Shown here: one piece after another, positions 18,192-25,993 of the stretch
Position numbering within the stretch: position 1 is the first letter of the stretch
Layout: each line of letters opens with the position of its first letter
NCBI GenBank assembly: GCA_030428915.1
Contig: JAUIDM010000007.1
Location: 1 to 33,001, forward strand
DNA length: 33,001 nucleotides
Direction: 5' to 3'
Source of the DNA: Alphaproteobacteria bacterium
GTDB lineage: Bacteria > Pseudomonadota > Alphaproteobacteria > Rhodobacterales > Rhodobacteraceae
Notes under the pieces: model-generated
Databases searched by the model: none
What the model saw: only the letters and a program-made list of their open reading frames with translations
What the model was told of the DNA's origin: nothing
Translations under genes and position numbers: made by a program

Positions 18192-19162
18192 TGGCTAGGA
18201 AATCCCTTCGAGATATGTCGGGCATCGCGAGTACCATCGCGCGTTCCAGCAGCACTTCGGCCGAGAGGGTCCCCAAGACGAGCGCGCCTGCGTTAGGGGC
18301 TCTTCAGGGGTCACTTGCGTCTATCCGCGAGATCGATCCTGGTCTGATCGACGATTGGGGTCCCCAGGATCGGTTGGATGAGTTTACAGCTGTAAACGCC
18401 GAGGATGACGATGAGGGTTTTGAGGCGCTCAAGAACAGCATCCGTGAAGGCGGTCAACAGGTGCCAATCCTCGTTCGGCGCTCCAAAGCTGCCGAGGGGC
18501 GCTTCGAAGCGATTTATGGTCGCCGCAGGTTGAAAGCTTGCCGGGAGCTCGGAATTAAAGTCCGTGCCAACGTTCAGGATGTCGATGACGCCACGGCCTT
18601 GTTGGCCAAAGGGCTGGAAAATGCGGCACGTCGCAACCTCTCGTTTTATGAAAAGGCGCGCTTTGCTGAAGCTATCCAAGCCGCGGGGCACGAAAGCGCG
18701 ACGGTGCGCCAAGTATTGAATCTTTCTGCATCAGGCCATTCGCACCTGTCGAAGGTGACGCAGAATGTCCCGTCCAGAGTCGGAGACCTGATTGGTTCGG
18801 CACCCAAGTCCGGCCGGCCGAGGTGGACGGACTTGGCCGAGCTGTTCCTCGAGCGGAAGCTTACCGAGAAGATCGCGCTCAACTTGCTGGCCAATACTAG
18901 CACCTCATCGACGTCTGATGAGCGGTTGGAAGCGCTGATCAAGGAAGCAAGCAAACGCGGAACGAAAGTGTCCAGCGGTCCTCGTGAGATTACGCCGATG
19001 GATGGCGTTGTCATCAAAGCAAGCCGAGGGAGCGTGTCTCTTTCGGTGAAGAAGTCCGGCACAAGTGCCGAGTTCGCAAGCTGGCTTGAGAGCAACCTCG
19101 AGGACATCATCAAGAGATCCTACACCGAATTTACAGATGTAAACGCGGAGGATGACAAGTGA
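18191..19162 (+). CDS. repB: Plasmid partition protein RepB (ParB family)
   Basis: Directly follows repA; FEALKNSIREGGQQVPILVRRSKAAEGRFEAIYGRRRLKACRELGIKVRA...LLAKGLENAARRNLSFYEKARFAEAI. Confidence 0.95.
   Translation: MARKSLRDMSGIASTIARSSSTSAERVPKTSAPALGALQGSLASIREIDPGLIDDWGPQDRLDEFTAVNAEDDDEGFEALKNSIREGGQQVPILVRRSKAAEGRFEAIYGRRRLKACRELGIKVRANVQDVDDATALLAKGLENAARRNLSFYEKARFAEAIQAAGHESATVRQVLNLSASGHSHLSKVTQNVPSRVGDLIGSAPKSGRPRWTDLAELFLERKLTEKIALNLLANTSTSSTSDERLEALIKEASKRGTKVSSGPREITPMDGVVIKASRGSVSLSVKKSGTSAEFASWLESNLEDIIKRSYTEFTDVNAEDDK
18382..18397. promoter_or_regulatory. parS-like palindrome 2, inside the 5' part of repB
   Basis: GTTTACAGCTGTAAAC, identical to site 1; encodes part of EFTAVNAEDD. 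Confidence 0.8.
19129..19144. promoter_or_regulatory. parS-like site 3 (imperfect), at the 3' end of repB
   Basis: ATTTACAGATGTAAAC, 2 differences from sites 1 and 2; encodes part of EFTDVNAEDD. Confidence 0.7.
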
Positions 19163-19191
19163 GGACGAGCAGAAAGGAGGAAAGGTAAACA

Positions 19192-19254
19192 AAGAAAACC
19201 CCCGAAACCGAAGCTTCGAGGGCTGCTGCGCAGAGCGCAATTCTTAGATTAGAC
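19192..19254 (-). ncRNA. repABC counter-transcribed RNA (ctRNA/IncA-like)
   Basis: repB-repC intergenic region. Minus-strand promoter TTGTAT (19289-19284), 17 bp, TAGATT (19266-19261). Terminator CCCTCGAAGCTTCGGTTTCGGGGG followed by TTTTCTTT near 19222-19192. Position and size match known repABC ctRNAs. Confidence 0.75.
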
Positions 19255-19371
19255 ACCTAGAATCTAGCAGCCAGTGAATCGCCATACAAGAGAAAACGCT
19301 TCTGAGCGAACGGGATTTCTTTGTCTGCTGACATAGTATGGGAAAATTCAGTGGTGCTCCGTGTGGAGCGA

Positions 19372-19391
19372 CTGAGGCAGGCATGCCTCAG
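19372..19391 (+). promoter_or_regulatory. Hairpin in the repC leader just before the start codon
   Basis: CTGAGGCA-GGCA-TGCCTCAG, 8-bp perfect stem, 12 nt before the ATG at 19404; preceded by GCTCC-GTGT-GGAGC. Confidence 0.6.
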
Positions 19392-19403
19392 CACGAGAGA
19401 GGT

Positions 19404-20696
19404 ATGTCCATCGCATGGCAGCCCTCCGGTTGGCGCAAAGCCTCAGCAGGTCTCGCTGCCGCAGAGCAGCTTGCCCAAGCCGGTGAACGGGTAGCTGTAC
19501 CCAAAACGCGGGCCTTCGTGGCTGTGAAGCGGGTGGGAGCCTACATTGGCCTTAAGGCCGGAGACATGATGCTCCTCGACACGCTCGGGGCCTTTACCCA
19601 GGCCCAGGACTGGGAGGAGGGGCAACGCCCTATCGTCTGGGCGTCGAACGCCTATCTGATGGAGCAAACCGGGTTCTCGCTCTCCGCACTCAAGCGTCAT
19701 GCGCGGCGGCTGGCAGAGATTGGCGTGATCTCCTTCCAGGACAGCCCGAACGGCAAGCGATGGGGCCGCAGGGACGCCGAGGGGCGCATCGTCGAGGCCT
19801 ATGGCTTTGATTTGTCGCCGCTGTCGGCTCGTGTCGAGGAGTTCGAGGAGCTTCATGCCGATTTGCAGGCCGAGCGCGAGCTCTGTCAGCGCCTGAAGCG
19901 CCAGATCACGGTGGCACGCCGGATGATCCGCGCGCGGATCGAGGCGGCCGTCAGCAGCGCGCTGCGCGGGCCCTGGGCGCAATTCACGGGTCTCTTCGAA
20001 GATCTCCTAGGCCGGCTTCCGCGCCGTCACGAAGCCTCAGAGCAGCTTGCACGACTCTTGACTTGGTTCAAGGAGCTCCAGGAACGCGTCGAAGCTGCCT
20101 ATCTCAACGCAACTGAGGTCGCTCAACCTGTGGAAAACACGCACGAAACCAAGGAGCAAGTTCTCAAGAAGACTCAAGAAATGAACCCCAGGGAGGTCAT
20201 TTCTGACCCTCATATACTAATTACAAACCAACTTAATCCTGTAACTCGTAATTCCTCTGAAAATGAGGAAGTCGCGGCCGTGGTGCCCAATGCTCAGCCC
20301 GAAGATCAGGTTGATACGGAGCTGGAAGAATGGGTGGCCGAAGTGCGCAAGAAGCGCGCGGCGCTGGATCTGCCCACTGTGATGCAGGCCTGTCCCGAGT
20401 TCGCGTCCTGGGCGCGCAATATGGGCGGGTTCCTGAAGGATTGGAGCGATCTGCACCGGGTTGCGGGGCAGCTCAGGCCGATGATCGGGGTGTCCGAGCA
20501 TGCCTGGAACGTGGCGCAGGACCGGCTTGGCAAACAGGTGGCGACAGCGGCGCTGGCGCTTGTCTTCGAAAAGCATTGCACGGGCGAGGTTTCGTCGCCG
20601 GGCGGCTATCTGCGCGGCATGGTCGAGAAGGCCGGGGCAGGGGAGCTGCACCTCGAGCGCAGCTTCTATGGCAGGCTCAGCGAGCAGGCGGCGTGA
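19404..20696 (+). CDS. repC: Plasmid replication initiator RepC
   Basis: MSIAWQPSGWRKASAGLAAAEQLAQ...VKRVGAYIGLKAGDMMLLDTLGAFTQAQDWEEGQRPIVWASNAYLMEQTGFSLSALKRHARRLAEIGVISFQDSPNGKRWGRRDAEGRIVEAYGFDLSPL, typical RepC. GAGAGAGG SD; third gene of repABC. Confidence 0.95.
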   Translation: MSIAWQPSGWRKASAGLAAAEQLAQAGERVAVPKTRAFVAVKRVGAYIGLKAGDMMLLDTLGAFTQAQDWEEGQRPIVWASNAYLMEQTGFSLSALKRHARRLAEIGVISFQDSPNGKRWGRRDAEGRIVEAYGFDLSPLSARVEEFEELHADLQAERELCQRLKRQITVARRMIRARIEAAVSSALRGPWAQFTGLFEDLLGRLPRRHEASEQLARLLTWFKELQERVEAAYLNATEVAQPVENTHETKEQVLKKTQEMNPREVISDPHILITNQLNPVTRNSSENEEVAAVVPNAQPEDQVDTELEEWVAEVRKKRAALDLPTVMQACPEFASWARNMGGFLKDWSDLHRVAGQLRPMIGVSEHAWNVAQDRLGKQVATAALALVFEKHCTGEVSSPGGYLRGMVEKAGAGELHLERSFYGRLSEQAA

Positions 20697-20708
20697 TGGG
20701 GCAGGGGG

Positions 20709-21806
20709 TCAGAGCCCTGCGGCCTTGGTCAGGTTCACGCGGAACCGATCGCGGCGGCGCTGGTAGCGGCGGGTCATCTCGGCCGAAGCATGTCCGAGGT
20801 GCTTCTGGACATGGCGTTCGTCGATCTCGGCCGAACTGGCCAGCCCGGCGCGGAGCGAGTGCCCCGAGAACAGCGCAAGGCGCTCCTTTTCGGGCAGTTC
20901 GGAGCGGATGCCGGCGTCTAGGACCGTGCGCTTAATCAGCCGGGCAACATGCTTGTCGTTGAGCCGTGTATCGAGGGCGCGCTTGCCATCGCGCGAGGTC
21001 CCTACAAAGACAGGGCCGAAGTTGATCTTCGCAAAGTGCAGCCATTGCTCGAGAGCATGCACGGGGCAGGACTGATCCTTAGAGCCGCGGCCGATCTCGA
21101 CCTCGCGCCAACCTGTCTTCGCATTGAGGGTCAGGAGGGCGCCTTTCTCCATGATCTCTATCCAGCCGCCGGAATCCGCCGTGTCGTCCTTGTGGACGTC
21201 GAGGCTGACGATTTCCGAGCGGCGCAAGCCTCCGGCGTAGCCGAGCAGCAAAATTGCCCGATCTCGCAGCCCGCGCAGATCATAGGGCAGGGTGGCCACC
21301 ATCGCGAGGATGTCTTCTGCCAGGATCGCTTCCTTCTGCACCGGTGGGCGCGCGTGCTTGCGCTTGATCCCCGCCAGCACCGTGGCGATGTGTCGGTTCT
21401 TGCGGTCAAGGTTGAAACCGCGTTGCGAGTAGTTCCAAGCGAGGCCCGACAGGCGGCGGTCTATGGTGCCGACCGATAGGGCAGGGGAGGGGCCCGACCC
21501 GGACGCTAGGTCGGCGAGGTAGAGACCGACCATCTCGGGAGCGGGCGGTAGAGGTTCCACGCCTTTCATCCGGCACCAGCGCGCGAAGTGCGCCCAGTCC
21601 TTTGAATAGGCCTTCATCGTGTTGTCAGAAGCCGCTGCGCGCGCATAGTCGCGGGCCGTATCGACCAGCCGATCAAGCGTGCCGGAGCCGGCCACAAAGG
21701 ACGGCAGGCTCAAGGCCTCGCCGTCAGGGCGATCTCCCTCTTTGTCCTCGTTGGGCGAAGGCCCGATTGGCGGCTCTGAGCTCGATTTCTCGGTGTTTTC
21801 TGACAT
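20709..21806 (-). CDS. Tyrosine recombinase/integrase
   Basis: SDNTMKAYSKDWAHFARWC..; LRGLRDRAILLLGYAGGLRRSEIVSLDV; SLRAGLASSAEIDERHVQKHLGHASAEMTRRYQRR (R..HxxR..H..Y set, with S in HSLRAG). Confidence 0.92.
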   Translation of the reverse strand: MSENTEKSSSEPPIGPSPNEDKEGDRPDGEALSLPSFVAGSGTLDRLVDTARDYARAAASDNTMKAYSKDWAHFARWCRMKGVEPLPPAPEMVGLYLADLASGSGPSPALSVGTIDRRLSGLAWNYSQRGFNLDRKNRHIATVLAGIKRKHARPPVQKEAILAEDILAMVATLPYDLRGLRDRAILLLGYAGGLRRSEIVSLDVHKDDTADSGGWIEIMEKGALLTLNAKTGWREVEIGRGSKDQSCPVHALEQWLHFAKINFGPVFVGTSRDGKRALDTRLNDKHVARLIKRTVLDAGIRSELPEKERLALFSGHSLRAGLASSAEIDERHVQKHLGHASAEMTRRYQRRRDRFRVNLTKAAGL

Positions 21807-21825
21807 GCCGCTGAGCATATCTTGC

Positions 21826-21856
21826 CATGTCCGATAATGCAAATTTATTGGACATG
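21826..21856. promoter_or_regulatory. 12-7-12 palindrome upstream of the tyrosine recombinase (core recombination site or operator)
   Basis: CATGTCCGATAA-TGCAAAT-TTATTGGACATG; arms match as inverted repeats at 11/12 positions. Confidence 0.6.
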
Positions 21857-21931
21857 ACTGCAGGGAACAGAGTGGGGCGGTTATGGCTTTAGTTTCTGGC
21901 GGAAAGCGCCGTCGTGATATAGGCTGCGGGC

Positions 21932-22816
21932 ATGACATTTGCCCGACCGGATCATATCAGCGACCTGGATACACTACCCCGGATGCCCGCCTGGGTCACC
22001 TCTGCGCGCGCTGAAGCCCTTGAAGATGTTGCGTTTTTGTCAGGCGCGGCGCTGAACCACCTGCATCTTGTGTTGGGACGCGAGGAAGTGCCCCAAACCT
22101 TGTTGCGGGACCGGCTCGCGCTGCGTGCGGCCGAGGCCTGTATGGTGTTTTCCGGGCGGCCGGAGCGGGAGGCGGAGCTGCGCGATGCCATATACCTTCT
22201 GCGCCCCGGCGATCTTCCGGGACCGGCGGGCGAAACCTACCTTGTCTGGCGGCGTGCGGTGGAGCGGCCGGTCTCGATCAAGACTCTGGCCCGAGCCATG
22301 CCGGCTTTCGAGGCGGGCCAGATTGCCGCGTGGCTGGATTCGGGGAAAGGGGCGCCGGTGACCCGGGCCGCGATGGTTTTGGAGGCGGCGCTGACGGAAG
22401 CGCCGCGTGCGGACGTAGCGGCGCTGATCCTTGCAGATGCGGCCCTCGCCCAAGCCCTCGGTTGGGATCATCTCGTGCCGCTGCTGGCCCCTTGCCTGAA
22501 ACGCGCCTACCTGCGCAAGCATGGCGATGACCTACGCTTGGCCTGTCATCGGGCACTCGTTTCTTCGGTGATCGAAGCCGTGCGGCAGGCCGCCGACCTC
22601 GAGCGTCGGGCGGCGCATCTCAAGGCAGTCGTGCCAAAGCTTCGGGCGAAAGGGGCGGGCGACTCGGTCGAGATGTTCCTGACCCGCGATGCTATGGCGC
22701 CTTCGGCTTTGCCCTTGACGGATCGCGCCGCGCGGCGGCTCTGTGACCGGTTGGTCGACCTCGGCGCTGTGCGCGAACTGACTGGCCGCGACACCTTCCG
22801 GCTCTACGGGGTGTAG
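21932..22816 (+). CDS. DUF1403 family protein
   Basis: MPAWVTSARAEALEDVAFLSGAALNHLHLVLGREEVPQTLLRDRLALRAAEACMVFSGRPEREAELRDAIYLLRPGDLPGPAGETYLVWRRAV. Confidence 0.8.
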   Translation: MTFARPDHISDLDTLPRMPAWVTSARAEALEDVAFLSGAALNHLHLVLGREEVPQTLLRDRLALRAAEACMVFSGRPEREAELRDAIYLLRPGDLPGPAGETYLVWRRAVERPVSIKTLARAMPAFEAGQIAAWLDSGKGAPVTRAAMVLEAALTEAPRADVAALILADAALAQALGWDHLVPLLAPCLKRAYLRKHGDDLRLACHRALVSSVIEAVRQAADLERRAAHLKAVVPKLRAKGAGDSVEMFLTRDAMAPSALPLTDRAARRLCDRLVDLGAVRELTGRDTFRLYGV

Positions 22817-22818
22817 CG

Positions 22819-23433
22819 ATGGTCAAGGGTCGCTCCGAGCCTGAATTTGACCGCGAGTTGTCCGACCTGCCGCCGGAGCTGCGCTGGCGCGAATGGATGC
22901 GGCGGATTGAGGCTGTGCTGTTTGCGTCCGCCTCGCCTGTACCGCGCGCGGATCTGGCGCGCATAGTGGGGCAGGGGGCCTCGGTTGATCTGCTGGTCGA
23001 GGATCTGGCCGCCGATCTAGACGGGCGGGCGTTCGAGATTGCCATGGTCGCAGGGGGGTGGATGTTTCGGACGCGGACCGCTTACGCGCCCGCGATCCGC
23101 GCAGCGGCGGATGTCGGCGGCCAGCTACTCGATCTGAGCGAATTCGACGTCGCGGTCCTGGCCGCCATCGCCTACCATCAGCCGATCACGCGCGACGGGC
23201 TCAAGGACATCTTCGGCAAAGAGATCACCCGGGACCTGATCGGGCGGCTGCATGCACACAGTCTGATTGGAACTGGGCCGCGCGCGCCGCGTCGTGGTGC
23301 CCCCTATACCTTCGTCACCACTGAGCAGTTCCTCGTCGCCTTCGGGTTGGAGAGCCTGCGCGATCTTCCCGATCGGGAGCAGTTGGAGGATGCGGGGGTT
23401 GTGGGCGAAGCGCAACAAGTTGATTTTGGCTAA
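22819..23433 (+). CDS. scpB: Plasmid-borne ScpB-like SMC-Scp complex subunit
   Basis: RIEAVLFASASPVPRADLARIVGQGASVDLLVEDLAADLDGRAFEIAMVAGGWMFRTRTAYAPAIR...LSEFDVAVLAAIAYHQPITRDGLKDIFGKEITRDLIGRLHAHSLIGTGPRAPRRGAPYTFVTTEQFLVAFGLESLRDLPD. Confidence 0.88.
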   Translation: MVKGRSEPEFDRELSDLPPELRWREWMRRIEAVLFASASPVPRADLARIVGQGASVDLLVEDLAADLDGRAFEIAMVAGGWMFRTRTAYAPAIRAAADVGGQLLDLSEFDVAVLAAIAYHQPITRDGLKDIFGKEITRDLIGRLHAHSLIGTGPRAPRRGAPYTFVTTEQFLVAFGLESLRDLPDREQLEDAGVVGEAQQVDFG

Positions 23434-23651
23434 CGCGTTGCCGATCTCGTTGTGCGATAAGGCTCTGAGATGACGTTCTTCTTTCGCCCTTAACCTCATA
23501 TCTTGCCGGTCTCCGTTGCCGATGCCTGACGCAAACTCGGTCGTTCTGTTTATCGTTTCATCTGCAGTGCAACGATTTTTGTGGGGACCCAGAAATACTC
23601 ACAATTTCAATGTGATATTCGTTGCACCCCTTTGAAGACGTCCCCTTGCTC

Positions 23652-23780
23652 GATTCTGGTCGAGAAGATGTCGTCGCCTACGCCCGCGAGCAGTTCTTCG
23701 TCTGTCTTGGGCTGGAATACCTTCGCGAACTTCCCGACCTGGAGCAACTGGCGAAGGCCGTGGTGGTCGCTTCGTCGTGA
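23652..23780 (+). pseudogene. 3'-terminal remnant of a second, divergent scpB
   Basis: DSGREDVVAYAREQFFVCLGLEYLRELPDLEQLAKAVVVASS* resembles TTEQFLVAFGLESLRDLPDREQLEDAGVV of the intact ScpB. Confidence 0.8.
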
Positions 23781-23830
23781 GAGCGAAGCGGTGTTCGCAT
23801 GCTGTGACCCATTTACACGATCTAAATGAA

Positions 23831-23866
23831 TTTCGAATATTTCGAGTGTTGCGATTGTTTCGAATG
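23831..23866 (+). repeat. Four tandem 9-bp iterons upstream of the PIN-toxin operon
   Basis: TTTCGAATA TTTCGAGTG TTGCGATTG TTTCGAATG, in exact 9-bp register. Confidence 0.75.
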
Positions 23867-23913
23867 AGGGATAGCCTATATCCAACACGAGACGAGAGAA
23901 CCGGAGAGAGAAG

Positions 23914-24378
23914 ATGAACGCCCTCAGAAAAGAGGCGTTCTTTGATCGTTTGCCCGACGAGGTCGAGATCAAGAACGCCGAACAACTCAGAACGATTGTC
24001 GCCTCCCAGATCAAGGAAGGCGAACCGACAAAGCTGTCGCTCGCCCTGGAAGGCGGCGAAGTTCGCACCGTGACGCTTGCGCCGGCCTTGACGGCTTCGC
24101 TACTCGAAGTGCTGCGGCTTGTCTCGAGCGGTCGCGGGTTTCGGATGATTCCCGTCGAGTCAGAGCTGACCACGCAGCAGGCGGCGGACCTTCTCAATGT
24201 GTCCCGCCCATTCCTGGTGAAGCTTCTCGAGGAAGGTGAGATTCCGTTTGCGAAGACCGGCCGACATCGCCGGGTTCGTGCCGACGATCTGTTTGCCTAC
24301 AAGGAGAAGCGTGACGCGTCTCGCTCTGATGCTTTGAGTGACCTTGCCGCAATGGATGCGGAAGAAGGTCTTGTATGA
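23914..24378 (+). CDS. Excisionase-type (HTH) antitoxin
   Basis: C-terminal ELTTQQAADLLNVSRPFLVKLLEEGEIPFAKTGRHRRVRADDLFAYKEKRD (Xis/MerR-like HTH); overlaps a PIN gene by 4 nt. Confidence 0.88.
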   Translation: MNALRKEAFFDRLPDEVEIKNAEQLRTIVASQIKEGEPTKLSLALEGGEVRTVTLAPALTASLLEVLRLVSSGRGFRMIPVESELTTQQAADLLNVSRPFLVKLLEEGEIPFAKTGRHRRVRADDLFAYKEKRDASRSDALSDLAAMDAEEGLV

Positions 24379-24950
24379 GCCGATACGCGGATCGGTTCAC
24401 TGCTCTTCTCGATGCCTGCGTGCTTGGCGGCGCGCTTCGAAGAAACATGCTACTAAGCTTGGCCGAGGCCGGCTTGTTTCGGCCTCGGTGGAGCAGTCGC
24501 ATCCTTGACGAGACCCAGAAAGCGATCACCCAAATCACCAAGGGCGAAACCGATGGTTCCCGGCAAAGGGCGGCAATCGAAGCAGCATTCCCTGAAGCTC
24601 TGGTGACTGGTTATGAGATCTTCGAAGGCAAGCTTGCGTTGCCTGATCCGGGCGACAACCATGTGCTGGCAGCGGCCATCGCGACGTCTGCTTCAGTCAT
24701 CGTGACGGACAATCTTGCCGACTTTCCTTCCGCGGTTCTGGACCCGCACGCCATCCAGGCGATTTCCGCCGACGACTTCATCGCCGATACAATCGAGCTG
24801 GATCCCTCGGAGGCCATTCTGGCCCTGCGTCGCATGCGCGAGCGCTTCAAGAACCCGGCGCTCGATGTTGCGGCTTTGATTCACAAGTCAGAAGCGCAGG
24901 GCCTATTGCAGGTTGCAACCTTCATGGACGAGTACCAGTCGTTCCTGTGA
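24375..24950 (+). CDS. PIN-domain toxin (VapC-like)
   Basis: TALLDACVLGGALRRNMLLSLAEAGLFRPRWSSRILDETQKAI...LPDPGDNHVLAAAIATSASVIVTDNLADFPSAVL. Confidence 0.9.
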   Translation: MSRYADRFTALLDACVLGGALRRNMLLSLAEAGLFRPRWSSRILDETQKAITQITKGETDGSRQRAAIEAAFPEALVTGYEIFEGKLALPDPGDNHVLAAAIATSASVIVTDNLADFPSAVLDPHAIQAISADDFIADTIELDPSEAILALRRMRERFKNPALDVAALIHKSEAQGLLQVATFMDEYQSFL

Positions 24951-25048
24951 GGAGACGACTGGTGGATGTTATAGCACAGGCATACGGTACCGTCGGCGAT
25001 GGTAGTTGACGTTATTTCCCGCCGGACGTGTTAAGCGGTCCGTGGTAA
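24925..25048. repeat. Imperfect direct repeat, copy 1: PIN-toxin 3' end plus capV 3' remnant
   Basis: CAGTCGTTCCTG...CCGGACGTGTTAAGCGGTCCGTGGTAA; matches 27000-27106 with indels. Confidence 0.8.
25012..25047 (-). pseudogene. 3'-terminal remnant of a second capV-like gene
   Basis: Minus strand TAC CAC GGA CCG CTT AAC ACG TCC GGC GGG AAA TAA = YHGPLNTSGGK*, against YHGPLSTPGGT* at the intact patatin gene terminus. Confidence 0.75.
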
Positions 25049-25069
25049 TCTGTCATCTCTGATCCATCT

Positions 25070-25993
25070 TCAGCCGAGGAGCTTCTCCAGCTCTTCCCTT
25101 TGGGCGGCATGCTTCTTGGGGTTCTCTGCTTTCAGCTTGTTCACGTTGATGAGCTTCCATCTGACCGCTGGAAGCTCGGCCGATTGAGGGCGGTCGATCG
25201 CGTCGAAGTCTGGATCGCCGTCATGCAGGGTTCTCAGAAACCTCTTCGCGCCCTCATCCAAGCGGGATTGGATATCACCGATCAGGCGGTCGCGCGTTGA
25301 GACCAATTCCGCAAGGTCGACCGCTTCCTTCGTCATTCCCTCGAATTCCCGCGCGTAGGGCTGATCAAGATCGATCAGGTTTGGGTTCAGCAATTCGTGC
25401 GGCGGGCGTGGGGAACTCGCGACGTAGATCAGAAAAGTGCGGAACAACGCGTCGGTAAACCCTTCATTCTCGTAGAGCAGTTTGACGTCGTAAAGGTCTC
25501 GCGGGTGCTGGCGATCAAGGGCTGCATGTAGCTTGCCGCCGAACAAATCCTCGAAGGAGACGATGTTCATCGCCGCATATCCGAACGCCTCCTCGACGGC
25601 TTCGGAGACTTCGCGTTGTTCCGGATCATGCACGACGCCCCGGGTGACGGGGGAGGTTTCGATCTTGATTTCGGCTGTCCCGAGGCGGGCGAGCGCACGC
25701 GTGGCGCCGCCGCCACCGCCGGCAATGCGCTGCGCTTTGGCGCCGGTGATTCCGCTTTCGATGGCGGCGGCAATCCGGTCCATCGCGTCGTTGATCTCGA
25801 CGAGGCTTTCGGCGCGGTCCTTGACAGGCAGATAGGTCAAATCGATATCGACCGAGAGGCGCGGAAGGTCGCGATAGAAGAGGTTGATGGCCGTCCCACC
25901 CTTGAGCGCAAATATTTTCTCCTTTGCGACATACGGCAGTATCCGCACGAGCAGCGCCACTTGGGCGGCATAGTCCTCACGCGCCATGACCAC
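25070..25993 (-). CDS. abiEii: AbiEii-like nucleotidyltransferase toxin (type IV TA)
   Basis: IFALKGGTAINLFYRDLPRLSVDIDLTYLP, the AbiEii NTase motif; overlaps the AbiEi gene upstream. Confidence 0.93.
   Translation of the reverse strand: MVMAREDYAAQVALLVRILPYVAKEKIFALKGGTAINLFYRDLPRLSVDIDLTYLPVKDRAESLVEINDAMDRIAAAIESGITGAKAQRIAGGGGGATRALARLGTAEIKIETSPVTRGVVHDPEQREVSEAVEEAFGYAAMNIVSFEDLFGGKLHAALDRQHPRDLYDVKLLYENEGFTDALFRTFLIYVASSPRPPHELLNPNLIDLDQPYAREFEGMTKEAVDLAELVSTRDRLIGDIQSRLDEGAKRFLRTLHDGDPDFDAIDRPQSAELPAVRWKLINVNKLKAENPKKHAAQREELEKLLG

Noticed and set aside
23811-23829. CATTTA..TAAATG inverted repeat as a possible fourth parS site
   Set aside because: Core differs from GTTTACAGCTGTAAAC in both sequence and spacing; more likely part of the TA promoter region.
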